Assembly (NCBI GenBank): GCA_963731285.1
Contig: CAVSUR010000014.1
Coordinates: forward strand, 124,001 to 188,000
Direction of reading: 5' to 3'
Length of the DNA: 64,000 nucleotides
From: CAVSUR01 sp963731285
GTDB taxonomy: Bacteria > Actinomycetota > Actinomycetes > Streptosporangiales > Streptosporangiaceae
The notes under the pieces were generated by a model that was given only the letters and a program-made list of their open reading frames with translations, did not search any database and had not been told where the DNA came from. Below are positions 43,117 to 53,187 of the stretch, piece by piece (within the stretch, counting starts at the first letter, position 1; the number at the start of each line of letters is the position of its first letter). The position numbers and the translations under genes are program-made.

Positions 43117-46100
43117 GTCTCGGCCTCCAGCCGCAGCCGGACTGCGGCCTGCGGTCGCCGCAGCCCGGCCAGCGCCGTCGCCAGCGTGGGCGTGGCCGCG
43201 ATCACCCCGGCCACCGCGGCGCAGGCCGCCCAGGGCACGTGCACGAGCACCGGCGGGATCGGCGCCGCCGCCTGCGCGGTCAGGTTCACCGCGGGCACGA
43301 TCAGCCGGCTGAGCAGTGCGCCGAGCAGCAGTCCCGCGGCGGCGGTGGGCACCGCCAGCAGCGCCTGCTCCAGGCACAGCAGCCGGATGATGAGGGCGGG
43401 CGGTGTGCCGAGCGCGTCCAGCAGCAGCACGTCGTGGGCTCGTTCCCGGCTGGCGGCGATGCCCACCACGAACCCGGCTGCGGCCAGCAGCACGGCGGCG
43501 ACCGCGATGGCCAGCAGCGCCTGCTGCGGTGCGGTGGCCAGCGGCTGGGTGAGCAGGGCCCGGGTGACCGCCGCGCGCCGCAGCACCGTGCTGCCCGGCG
43601 GCAGGCCGCGCAGCACGGCGGGCCGGGAGGTGCGCAGCCACCACTGCGCGGCGGGCAGCGGCGGGGCGGCGGCGGCGCGCAGCACGTCCTGCAGGGCCGA
43701 CTGGTCGACGACCAGCCCGGCGCCGGCCGTGGGGAACCGGCTGATCTCGTGCCGTAGCGCCACCCGGATGTTGGCGCCGTCCACGATCACCGGGATAACG
43801 GCGCCGAGGCGCTGGCTGGTGGCGGCCAGGAAGCTGGCGGTGACCAGGGCTGACAGCGGCCCCGGGCGCGGGCCCGCGGTCACCGTGACGCTGGCCGGCG
43901 AGCGCCCTTGAAATCCGAGGATGGCAGTGCCGCCCGGCTGCGTGACTCCCGCCTGGAAGCTCACCAGCACGTCGCCGCGCGAGGTGCGACGGGCCGACTC
44001 GATCCGCGGCGCCACCGTGGTGTCGAGCGGGATGGCGGTCTCGGCCATCGTCACCGGCGGCCCGGTCGTTCCCGGCCCGGCCGCGGGCACCGCGGCGGCC
44101 AGCGGGCCCCGGGCCGTCCCGGCCTGCACCGGCCCGACCGACAGGGTTACGGTCTGCGGCCTGGCCGAGCTGCCCGGCACCGTGTAATTCAGCGCGAAGC
44201 CGGTCAGCCGCAGCGGGTAGTCGATCTGCCGCCCGGAGAGCACCGCGGTGAGCTGGTGCGGCCGCCCGTCGGCGGGCAGGCTTCCGGTGAGCACCTGGTA
44301 GCTGAGCCCAGCCGCGTCGGACAGCTGGAACTCCAGTCTGGCCGGCTCGGCCGGGGCCCGGCTGAGCTGCGCGGTCACCCGCAGCCGGTCCGGCCGGCCG
44401 GGCAGCGCCGCGCCGGGGCTGCGGGCCGGCGCCAGGCTGCGCAGCAGCGCGGCAGGCGGGGCGGCGGACAGGTCGCGGCGCAGCGGGACAATGCCGGCCG
44501 CGGCCCTGGCGTTCATGGCCAGCACGTTCACCTGCTGGCTGCCTGCGAGCGTGGCGGGCTCGGCCAGCACCGGCGTGCTCACGGTCACTCCGGGAGCCGC
44601 GGTAATCGCGGCCACCTGGCCGAGGCCCAGTGGCGCCGCCGGGGGCAGCGTAACCCGCTCGTCGGCACCGACCGCGAAGGCGGCCTGGTCCTGCGCGGAG
44701 TGCTGCCAGCTGCTGTGCTCGGCCAGGGCGATGACCGCGGTCGCCACCGCCAGCACGGCCAGCAGCCCCGGGCCGGCCTGCCGCAGCGGTCGGCGGCTCA
44801 GCTGCCAGGACGCGACCGCGACCGACAGCCCGCGGCCCCGGGCGGCGCCCCGGTCGGCGAGCCTGGCAGCCGGCGGCAGCAGCCGCAGCAAGATCACCGT
44901 TCCGGCCGCCAGCGCCAGCACCGGCGCGGTGACCAGAATCGGATCCACCCCGAGCGTCCCGGCCAGCCCGGTCGACACCGGGGCGTGGTACCGGGCCAGC
45001 TGCCAGCCGGCCAGCCCGGCGAGCACGATCAGCGCGAGGTCGGCGCCCGCCGAAGCCGCGCCGGCCAGCGCACGCTCGCGGCCGGTGCGGGCCCGCTGCT
45101 GGCCCGGCGAGGCCAGCGGCCGCAGCCACGGCACGGTGATGATCAGCCCGCAGCCGATCGCGACCGCTGCCGACGCCAGCCAGGCGGTGCCGGTCAGGCT
45201 CGGGCTGAGCTGCAGCCGGGCCGCCGCCAGCGCTCCGGTGCGGCCGAGCACCGGCACCAGCCTGCTGGCGAGCAGCGGCCCGAGGATCACCGCCGCGGCC
45301 GCGATCAGCCCGGCCCGGGCGGCGCCCTGGGCGGCCAGCTGGCGCCGGGACGCGCCGCGCGCGGCCAGCAGCGCGGCCTCGCCCTCGAGCTGCTGGCTGA
45401 GCAGCCGGACGGTCGCGGCCAGGGCCGCGCCGGCGATGACCAGCAGGATCAGCACGCCGATGAGCAGCTGGGAGCGGGCCACCAGCAGCGAGGTGGACAA
45501 GGTGGCCAGCAAGGCGGGCAGCCCGGTGCTGACCGCGGCGCCCTGCAGCGCGGCGGCGTTGGTCAGCGTGCTGGTGGCAGCGCTGACCCGGTTGCTGAGC
45601 GCGCCCAGGGCGGCGCTGCGCAGCTGGCCGAAGGCGGGCACGGCCAGCCACGAGGCCGACCCGACCGGCAGCCGCGCCGCGGCCGCCGGGTTGGCGATCA
45701 GCGGGCCGTAAATCCGGAAACCGCCGGTGTCGGCGGTGCCCGAGCTGCCCACCGGGCTGAGCGACCAGTAGCTGCTGGTCGGCTGGACCGGCTGGTACAC
45801 GCACGCCACCCGGACGGTCACCGGCGGGCCGCCGACGCTGTCCCGCAGGGTGAGCACGTCGCCGACGGCCAGCCCGGTGCTGCGGGCCGGCTGGGCGCCG
45901 ATGCAGACGCTCACCGGGTCGGCCGCCGCCTGCCTCGGCCAGCGGCCGTGCACCAGCCCCGCGTGCCCGGCCAGCCCGGGCAGCGTGATGACCTGGGTCT
46001 GTGCGTGCTTGCCGCCAGGCCCGGGCGGCAGGTCCAGGTACTGCGAGCGCAGGCTGGCCGTCAGCCGGACCGGCAGCCCGCCGAGGCTCTTGCTGATCGT

Positions 46101-46340
46101 GCCGGCGATCACCGTCGCGTCCCGGCCCGCGGCGGCCGCGGAGGCCGGGGCGGTGACGCTGATCACGGCGCTGCTGTTGCCGGTCAGCGACCGGCGCACC
46201 GCCGTGCCGGCCACGGTGGAGGCGAACGAGGTGACGGCCGCGGTGCAGGCGGTGGTGAACAGCACGGTGACCGCGACCGCCGCGTAGCCGAGCCGGTGCG
46301 CGGCCAGATGCCGGACCACCGCCGGTGAGCTGCGCCGCAC
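43113..46340 (-). CDS. FtsX-type ABC permease, 1075 residues
   Basis: This is the first gene of the operon. An N-terminal helix follows the basic start (LGYAAVAVTVLFTTACTAAV). Then come a large periplasmic-side domain, a central FtsX unit (SQLLIGVLILLVIAGAALAA, ARLQLSPSLTGTAWLASAAV), a second extracytoplasmic domain of over 300 residues, and a final FtsX unit with LLAIAVAAVLLAAAGFVVGI and EQALLAVPTAAAGLLLGALL. It probably forms a heterodimer with the 925-residue permease. Substrate unknown. Start at 46340; direct-repeat copy R1 lies 70-115 bp upstream in its promoter region. Confidence 0.9.
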   Translation of the reverse strand: MRRSSPAVVRHLAAHRLGYAAVAVTVLFTTACTAAVTSFASTVAGTAVRRSLTGNSSAVISVTAPASAAAAGRDATVIAGTISKSLGGLPVRLTASLRSQYLDLPPGPGGKHAQTQVITLPGLAGHAGLVHGRWPRQAAADPVSVCIGAQPARSTGLAVGDVLTLRDSVGGPPVTVRVACVYQPVQPTSSYWSLSPVGSSGTADTGGFRIYGPLIANPAAAARLPVGSASWLAVPAFGQLRSAALGALSNRVSAATSTLTNAAALQGAAVSTGLPALLATLSTSLLVARSQLLIGVLILLVIAGAALAATVRLLSQQLEGEAALLAARGASRRQLAAQGAARAGLIAAAAVILGPLLASRLVPVLGRTGALAAARLQLSPSLTGTAWLASAAVAIGCGLIITVPWLRPLASPGQQRARTGRERALAGAASAGADLALIVLAGLAGWQLARYHAPVSTGLAGTLGVDPILVTAPVLALAAGTVILLRLLPPAARLADRGAARGRGLSVAVASWQLSRRPLRQAGPGLLAVLAVATAVIALAEHSSWQHSAQDQAAFAVGADERVTLPPAAPLGLGQVAAITAAPGVTVSTPVLAEPATLAGSQQVNVLAMNARAAAGIVPLRRDLSAAPPAALLRSLAPARSPGAALPGRPDRLRVTAQLSRAPAEPARLEFQLSDAAGLSYQVLTGSLPADGRPHQLTAVLSGRQIDYPLRLTGFALNYTVPGSSARPQTVTLSVGPVQAGTARGPLAAAVPAAGPGTTGPPVTMAETAIPLDTTVAPRIESARRTSRGDVLVSFQAGVTQPGGTAILGFQGRSPASVTVTAGPRPGPLSALVTASFLAATSQRLGAVIPVIVDGANIRVALRHEISRFPTAGAGLVVDQSALQDVLRAAAAPPLPAAQWWLRTSRPAVLRGLPPGSTVLRRAAVTRALLTQPLATAPQQALLAIAVAAVLLAAAGFVVGIAASRERAHDVLLLDALGTPPALIIRLLCLEQALLAVPTAAAGLLLGALLSRLIVPAVNLTAQAAAPIPPVLVHVPWAACAAVAGVIAATPTLATALAGLRRPQAAVRLRLEAET

Positions 46341-46410
46341 CGCGCCTCCTTCCGGACGGCGCTCGGCGCCGCTGCCAGCAGGCTTACATACCGGCGCGGC
46401 ATTGGCCGAG

Positions 46411-46456
46411 GGGCCGGCAGCGGTTGTTATGCAATCGTCGGCCGTTGGTTACCGCC
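46411..46456. repeat. Direct repeat R1 (partner of 47276-47322)
   Basis: A 46-nt segment beginning GGGCCGGCAGCGGTTGTTAT and ending CGTTGGTTACCGCC matches the copy at 47276-47322 with about four differences and one indel. It lies upstream of the ABC operon start. The pair brackets the truncated permease copy and probably arose with that duplication. Confidence 0.75.
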
Positions 46457-46499
46457 GGCCGGGCCGCCCGGTCGCCGTGGCGGGCCCCTCACCTGGCTT

Positions 46500-47227
46500 C
46501 CTGCTGCCGGGGACCGCGCCGAACCACTGCCGGTCCTGGCGCTCGAGGTCCGGTGCCAGCGCCAGCGGGTCGGCCTGCCAGTACCAGGCGGCCGGCCCGA
46601 GGGCGGCGACGATGGCGGTGACCCGCAGGCTGAAGGCGCGGCGGCCGCCCTGGGCCGGGCTGAGCCTGGCCACCGAGCCCAGCTGCAGGCCGTACTTGCG
46701 GGCGACCGGCGGCGTCACCGCGACCTGCAGGGTCAGCGCGCGCGGCGTGACGACCGCGGTCCGTGGCATGGTTCCGGCGAGCACCCGGGCGTGCCCGGCC
46801 AGGCCGGGGCGCCAGTCCACGGTCAGAGTCGGAGGAAGTAGTTCAAGACGGCCGCGCCCGGGTTGTGCACGATCTGAGCGGAACTCGAGCCGCCGGCCCA
46901 GGACCGGCCGGCTGCGGCCGCGAGCGGCGGCCGGAACCGGCGCAGGAACCGGGCCAGGGCGGATTGCTCGCGCTGCGGGTGGTGGCGCCCGCCGGCCTTG
47001 CCCGGGCCGGCCTGCCACTGCGAGGTGACCGTGATGGTGCTGGCGGACGACGGCAGGTCGGCCAGCACCCGGGCCAGCGCGCGGTTGCCGGACGCCGCCT
47101 GCTGCCGCGGCCCGGCGAATGCCACGAACGCGGTCAGCAGCGCGATCATGGCCAGTGCGATGCCCGGCCAGAGCCCCGCCTGGCCGGCCGCGACCCGGAG
47201 CCCGCGCCGGATGGTCCTGGCGGTCAT
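46500..47227 (-). pseudogene. Truncated, frameshifted paralogue of the 925-residue permease
   Basis: From ATG 47227 the frame matches the start of the 925-residue permease (LWPGIALAMIALLTAFVAFA, then GPRQQ; ITVTSQWQAGPGKAGG; RFLRRFRPPLAAAAGRSWAG). It closes near 46823 after AAVLNYFLRL, and the homology continues in another frame (LTVDWRPGLAGHARVLAGTM, LGPAAWYWQADPLALAPDLE) until about 46500, where it ends. Only the first quarter of the permease is present, with no membrane domain. It lies between two ~46-bp direct repeats, so it is a decayed segmental duplication. Confidence 0.75.
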
Positions 47228-47275
47228 GTCCGGCCTCCAGCCGCGGGCACTGGCACGACGGCGCCTGCCCGCCGG

Positions 47276-47322
47276 GGGCCGGCAACGGTTTGTTATGGAA
47301 TCGTCGGTCGTTGGTTACCGCC
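47276..47322. repeat. Direct repeat R2 (partner of 46411-46456)
   Basis: This is the second copy of the 46/47-nt repeat, beginning GGGCCGGCAACGGTTTGTTA and ending CGTTGGTTACCGCC. It lies 48 bp upstream of the permease relic start and 36 bp upstream of the valS start, so it may carry promoter sequence that served the duplicated operon head. Confidence 0.75.
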
Positions 47323-47343
47323 CGCGCACTGGCCTGGCTCTTC

Positions 47344-47349
47344 TAGACT
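47344..47349 (+). promoter_or_regulatory. -10 element for leaderless valS
   Basis: TAGACT (TANNNT) lies 8 nt before GTG 47358 and there is no ribosome site, so the transcript probably starts at or one base before the start codon. Confidence 0.4.
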
Positions 47350-47357
47350 CGGCTGAC

Positions 47358-50011
47358 GTGACTGCCGATCAGCACCCGGGCCTGACCCTGCCCGCCCAGT
47401 ACTCGCCCGCCGATACCGAGACGCGCCGCTACGAGGGCTGGGTGGCGGCCGGGTACTTCACCCCCGATCCCGGCTCGGCCGCGCCGCCGTACGCGATCGT
47501 CATCCCGCCGCCGAACGTGACCGGCTCGCTGCACATCGGCCACGCCCTCGACCACACGCTGATCGACGCGCTGGTCCGCCGCCGCCGCATGCAGGGCTAC
47601 AACGCCCTGTGGCTGCCGGGCATGGACCACGCCGGCATCGCCACCCAGAACGTGGTCGAGCGCGAGCTGGCCAGGGACGGGCTGTCCCGGCACGACCTCG
47701 GCCGGGAGGCCTTCGTCGAGCGGGTCTGGCGGTGGAAGGCCGAGTCCGGCGGCAAGATACTCGGCCAGATGCGCCGCCTTGGCGACGGCGTGGACTGGAC
47801 CCGCGAGCGCTTCACGATGGACGAGGGCCTGTCGCGGGCCGTGCAGACGATCTTCAAACGGCTGTTCGACGACGGCCTCATCTACCGGGCGCAGCGGATC
47901 ATCAACTGGTGCCCGCGGTGCCTGACGGCGCTGTCGGACATCGAGGTCGACCACTCCGACGACGAGGGCGAGCTGGTCTCGGTCCGCTACGGCGACGGAG
48001 ATGCCAGCGTCGTGGTGGCGACCACCCGGGTGGAGACCATGCTGGGCGACACCGCCGTCGCGGTGCACCCCGGCGATCCGCGCTACGCGGGACTGGTCGG
48101 CCGCGAGCTGGAGCTGCCGCTGACCGGCCGGAAGATCCCGGTGCTGGCCGACCCGCACGTGGACCCGGAGTTCGGCACCGGCGCGGTCAAGGTCACGCCC
48201 GCGCACGACCCGGACGACTTCGAGATCGGCCGCCGGCACGAGCTGCCCAGCATGATCATCATGGACGAGCGCGGCGTGATCACTGCGGCCGGGCCGTTCG
48301 AGGGACTTGACCGGTTCGAGGCGCGGCCGGCCGTGCTGGCCGCGCTGCGCGAGGACGGCCGGGTGATCACCGAGATCCGCCCGTACCTGCACGCGGTGGG
48401 CCATTGCGGCCGGTGCGGCACCACGGTCGAGCCGCGGCTGTCGCTGCAGTGGTTCGTCAAGGTCGGCCCGCTGGCCAAGGCGGCCGGCGACGCGGTCAGG
48501 GACGGCCGGGTCACCATCCACCCCGGCGAGATGGCCGGCCGCTACTTCGACTGGGTCGACGACATGCACGACTGGTGCATCAGCCGCCAGCTGTGGTGGG
48601 GCCACCGCATCCCGGTCTGGTACTCAGCCGACGGCGAGGTGATGTGCGCCGGCCCCGGCGAGCAGCCGCCGGGGGAGGGCTGGACCCAGGACCCGGACGT
48701 GCTCGACACGTGGTTCTCCTCGGCCCTGTGGCCGTTCTCCACCCTCGGCTGGCCCGGCGACACGCCGGACCTGCTTGCCTTCTACCCGACCAGCGTTCTG
48801 GTCACCGGCTACGACATCCTGTTTTTCTGGGTCGCCCGGATGATGATGTTCGGCCTGTACGCGATGGCGGGGCCGGCCCGCAGCAGTCGGTGCCGTTCCG
48901 CCGCATCGCGCTGCACGGACTGGTCCGCGACCGGTTCGGCAAGAAGATGTCCAAGTCGCGCGGCAACACCGCCGACCCGCTGGACTGGATCGAGCGGTTC
49001 GGCGCGGACGCCACCCGGTTCACCCTGGCCCGCGGGGCCAGCCCCGGCGGCGATGTAGCGGTCAGCGAGGACTGGGTCGCCGGGTCACGCAACTTCTGCA
49101 ACAAGCTGTGGAACGCCACCCGGTTCGCCCTCATGAACGGAGCAGGGCGGGCACAGCCGGATCTCCCGGACCCGGACCGGCTGTCGGTGCCCGACCGGTG
49201 GATCTTGTCCCGGCTCGCCGCGGTCACTGCCGAGGTGGACGAGCTGTTCGAGCAGTTCGAGTTCGCCAAGCTGTGCGAGACGCTCTACCACTTCGCCTGG
49301 GACGAGCTATGCGACTGGTATCTGGAGCTGGCCAAGTCCGCGCTGACCGGCCCGGACGACCAGGCCGCGGACGCGGCCCGGTCGGTGCTCGGGTATGTGC
49401 TCGACACCCTGCTGCGGCTGCTGCACCCGGTGATGCCGTTCGTCACCGAGGAGCTGTGGACCGCGCTGACCGGCGGTGAGTCGGCGGTCATCGCCCGCTG
49501 GCCGGGCGCCGGAGCCGACGGGCAGCGCGCGCCGCGGCCGGCGGCCGACCCGGCCGCCGAGACCGAGATCGGCGCGCTGATGCGGCTGGTCACCGAGGTC
49601 CGGCGGTTCCGCTCCGACCAGGGGCTGCGGCCGTCGCAGCCGGTGCCCGCGATGCTGACGTCGATCGGCGGCACGGTGCTGGCGGCGCATGAGGGCCGGA
49701 TCCGGGCGCTGCTGCGGCTGGCCCCGCCCGGCGAGCGGTTCGCGCCGACCGCCTCGGTCCAGGCCGAGGGGGTCACCGTCGAGCTGGACACCGCGGCAGG
49801 CATCGACGTCGCGGCCGAGCGGCGGCGGCTGGAGAAGGATCTCGCCGCCGCCCGGGCCGACGTGCAGGCCGCCGAGCGCAAGCTCGCCAACCCATCCTTC
49901 GTCGAGAAGGCCCCGGCGGCCGTGGTGGCCAGGAACCGCGACCGGCTGGCCGCCGCCCGGGCCGAGGTCAGCCGCCTCACCAGCCGCCTGGCCGCCCGGC
50001 CGCCCGGCTAG
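47358..50011 (+). CDS. valS: Valyl-tRNA synthetase, interrupted by one-base frameshift
   Basis: This class I synthetase charges tRNA-Val. GTG 47358 opens it. The HIGH motif appears as PPPNVTGSLHIGHAL, editing domain segments VVVATTRVETMLGDTAVAVH follow, then WCISRQLWWGHRIPVW. At the GGGG run 48869-48872 the frame is lost right after MMMFGLYAMAG. It resumes one base off as QQSVPFRRIALHGLVRDRFG and KKMSKSRGN, and continues through the anticodon domain to a C-terminal coiled coil (LEKDLAAARADVQAAERKLA). Adding one G to the run restores a perfect reading of about 885 residues. The gene is essential, so this is probably an assembly or sequencing error. Confidence 0.93.
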
Positions 50012-50034
50012 CCGGTCCGGCCCGCGCGGGCCGG

Positions 50035-50076
50035 TAGGCTGCGACAGTGACCGCCGTGACCTGCCCGATGCCATGA
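50035..50076 (+). promoter_or_regulatory. -10 element and 9-codon leaderless ORF before folC
   Basis: TAGGCT (50035-50040) is followed after 6 nt by GTG 50047, which opens VTAVTCPMP and a TGA at 50074-50076 overlapping the folC ATG (ATGA). folC has no ribosome site of its own, so ribosomes may reach it by termination-reinitiation from this mini-ORF. Alternatively a one-base error hides a simple folC start at the GTG. Confidence 0.4.
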
Positions 50077-51533
50077 CCGCCGACGTCCAGGACCGGCTCC
50101 GCGAGATCGAGCGCGCGATCTTGTCCCGGCGCCCCGAGCACGCTATCGAGCCATCGCTGGACCGGATCAGGGCGCTGGTGAACCTGCTCGGTGACCCGCA
50201 GCGCGCCTACCCGGTCGTCCATATCACCGGCACCAATGGCAAGACCTCCACCGCGCGGATGGCCGACACGCTGCTGCGGGCGCGCGGCCTGCGCACCGGC
50301 CTGTTCACCAGCCCGCACCTGACCAGCATGCGGGAGCGGATCTGCGTGGACGGCCAGCCGCTGTCCGCCGAGCGGTTCATCGAGGCCTACGACGAGATCG
50401 AGCCCTACCTGCGGCTGGTCGACGACAGCCAGCCGGTGCGGTTGTCGTTCTTCGAGGTGTTCGTCGGCATGGCATTCGCGGTCTTCGCGGACGCCCCGGT
50501 CGACGTCGCAGTGATCGAGGTCGGGATGGGCGGCACCTGGGATAACACCAACGTCGCAGACGGCGCCGTGGCCGTGATCACCCCGATCTCCATCGACCAT
50601 GCCCGGTACCTGGGCAGCACGGTCGAGCAGATCGCCGCGGACAAGGCCGGCATCATCAAGCCGGGCGCGGTCGCCGTGCTGGCCCAGCAGCCGGTCGGCG
50701 CCGCCGAGGCACTGCTGCACCGCGCGGCGCAGGTCGGCGCGAGCGTCGCCCGGGAGGGCCTGGAGTTCGGCGTGCTGAGCCGGGAGCTGGCCGTGGGCGG
50801 CCAGCAGCTGGCCATCCGCGGGCTGCTCGGCGACTACGAGGACCTGTTCCTGCCGTTGTTCGGCGCGCACCAGGCGGGCAATGCCGCCACCGCGCTTGCG
50901 GCCGTGGAGGCCTTCGCCGGCGCCGCGCCCGGGCCGCCCGGCGCCGCACCTGGCCAGGAGCCCGGCCCGGCCGGGGACGGCGGCCAGCGGCTCGGCCCGC
51001 TTGACCCCGGCCTGGTCCGGAAGGCGTTTGCCATGATGTCGTCGCCGGGCCGGCTGGAGATCGTCCGCCGCAGCCCGGTGGTGATCCTGGACGCCGCCCA
51101 CAACCCGGCCGGGATGGCCGCCACCGCCGCAGCGCTGACCGAGGGGTTCTCGTTCTCCGAGCTGATCGCGATCCTGGCGGTCAGCGAGGACAAGGACGTG
51201 CCCGGCATCCTGGACGAGATGGAGCCACTGGTCAGCCAGCTGGTGGTCACCCAGAGCTCGTCGCCCCGGTCGATGCAGGCCGCCAAGCTGGCCGAACTGG
51301 CCGAGGCGGTGTTCGGCCCTGACCGGGTGCGGGCGGCCACGCGGCTGGACGACGCGATCGAGATCGGCGTGACCCTGGCTGACGAGGCGACCGTGAGCAC
51401 GGACGGCGATCCCGCCCTGTCCGGCGGCGCCGCGGTGCTGATCACCGGGTCGGTGGTCACCGTGGGGGATGCCCGGCTGCTGCTGGCCGGCGGCGCGGCA
51501 GGCGCGCCGGGCGAGCCGGCTGACCGGCGGTGA
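50073..51533 (+). CDS. folC: Folylpolyglutamate synthase / dihydrofolate synthase
   Basis: The 486-residue Mur-ligase-like enzyme has the P-loop VVHITGTNGKTSTARMADTL, FTSPHLTSMRERICVDG, the conserved VDVAVIEVGMGGTWDNTNVA, PISIDHARYLGSTVEQIA with KAGIIKPG, and the C-terminal domain motif VVILDAAHNPAGM. It adds glutamate to folates. The start ATG 50073 follows valS by 61 nt. An Ala/Gly/Pro insertion of about 30 residues sits between the two domains (about 285-315). It overlaps the DUF4233 gene by 4 nt. Confidence 0.95.
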   Translation: MTADVQDRLREIERAILSRRPEHAIEPSLDRIRALVNLLGDPQRAYPVVHITGTNGKTSTARMADTLLRARGLRTGLFTSPHLTSMRERICVDGQPLSAERFIEAYDEIEPYLRLVDDSQPVRLSFFEVFVGMAFAVFADAPVDVAVIEVGMGGTWDNTNVADGAVAVITPISIDHARYLGSTVEQIAADKAGIIKPGAVAVLAQQPVGAAEALLHRAAQVGASVAREGLEFGVLSRELAVGGQQLAIRGLLGDYEDLFLPLFGAHQAGNAATALAAVEAFAGAAPGPPGAAPGQEPGPAGDGGQRLGPLDPGLVRKAFAMMSSPGRLEIVRRSPVVILDAAHNPAGMAATAAALTEGFSFSELIAILAVSEDKDVPGILDEMEPLVSQLVVTQSSSPRSMQAAKLAELAEAVFGPDRVRAATRLDDAIEIGVTLADEATVSTDGDPALSGGAAVLITGSVVTVGDARLLLAGGAAGAPGEPADRR

Positions 51534-51847
51534 AGCGGCTGTGCGCCACCACGCTGGTGATGGAGGCGATCGTGCTCGCGCTCGCGATCCCGGTGGCCGT
51601 GCAGATCGGCCATGCGCCGGCCCGGGATGCCGGGATCACCGGCGGCGCCGCGGCAGTCCTCGCGGTGCTGCTGGCCGTGCTGGCCCGGGTCAGGCTCAGC
51701 TGGACGCTCGTCGGCGGCAGCCTGCTCCAGCTGCTGGCCATCGCGGCCGGGGCCATCGTGCCGGCGATGTATTTCCTCGGGACGATTTTCGCCGGGCTGT
51801 GGATCATCGGCATCTGGCTCGGCTACCGCGTCGAGCGCGCCTCCTAG
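51530..51847 (+). CDS. DUF4233 membrane protein
   Basis: The 105-residue protein has four hydrophobic segments (CATTLVMEAIVLALAIPVAV; GGAAAVLAVLLAVLA; GSLLQLLAIAAGAIVPAMYF; IFAGLWIIGIWLGYRVE). It is the DUF4233 protein that follows folC in many actinobacteria; function unknown. The start is GTG 51530, overlapping the folC stop (GTGA), so it is translationally coupled. Confidence 0.88.
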   Translation: MKRLCATTLVMEAIVLALAIPVAVQIGHAPARDAGITGGAAAVLAVLLAVLARVRLSWTLVGGSLLQLLAIAAGAIVPAMYFLGTIFAGLWIIGIWLGYRVERAS

Positions 51848-52059
51848 CAGGCAGATCAGCGTTGCGAGCCGTCCCGCCCGGCTCGGAATGGCGGGCTGGC
51901 GGCGGCGCGCCGCCCGGGCTGGGCCGGCCCGGCTGCCTGTAGGCTTGAACGAGCGGATTGGTGCCCGCCCGTCCGGCTACTGACGGCGAGTAACTGATTG
52001 CACACAGTGAGAAAGCGCGGACCACTGAGCTGGGCGATCTGCGGAAGGTTGACGTCCCT

Positions 52060-53091
<1,032 letters not shown>

Positions 53092-53187
53092 CCCCGGCCT
53101 GCCGGCAGCAACGGCGAGCGCCACAACGGTAACGGCACGACAGCGCGGGTGCCCGGTGGCCATCCGGCGCGGACGAGGTGAGCCGAG

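Noticed and set aside
40339..45804. A 1821-codon open frame on the minus strand
   Set aside because: Only the part from 43116 down is a real permease; the upstream part is Arg/Ala/Gly-rich and antisense-like noise overlapping the 1075-residue permease, which has clear membrane helices in another frame.
41413..46328. Plus-strand open frames of 832 and 806 codons opposite the ABC permeases
   Set aside because: They are composed mainly of Arg, Gly, Pro and Gln, have no recognisable domains and result from high GC content on the strand opposite real genes.
48861..48880. Programmed ribosomal frameshift in valS
   Set aside because: No slippery heptamer or downstream pseudoknot is evident and valS is not known to use frameshifting; a missing base in a G run explains the data better.
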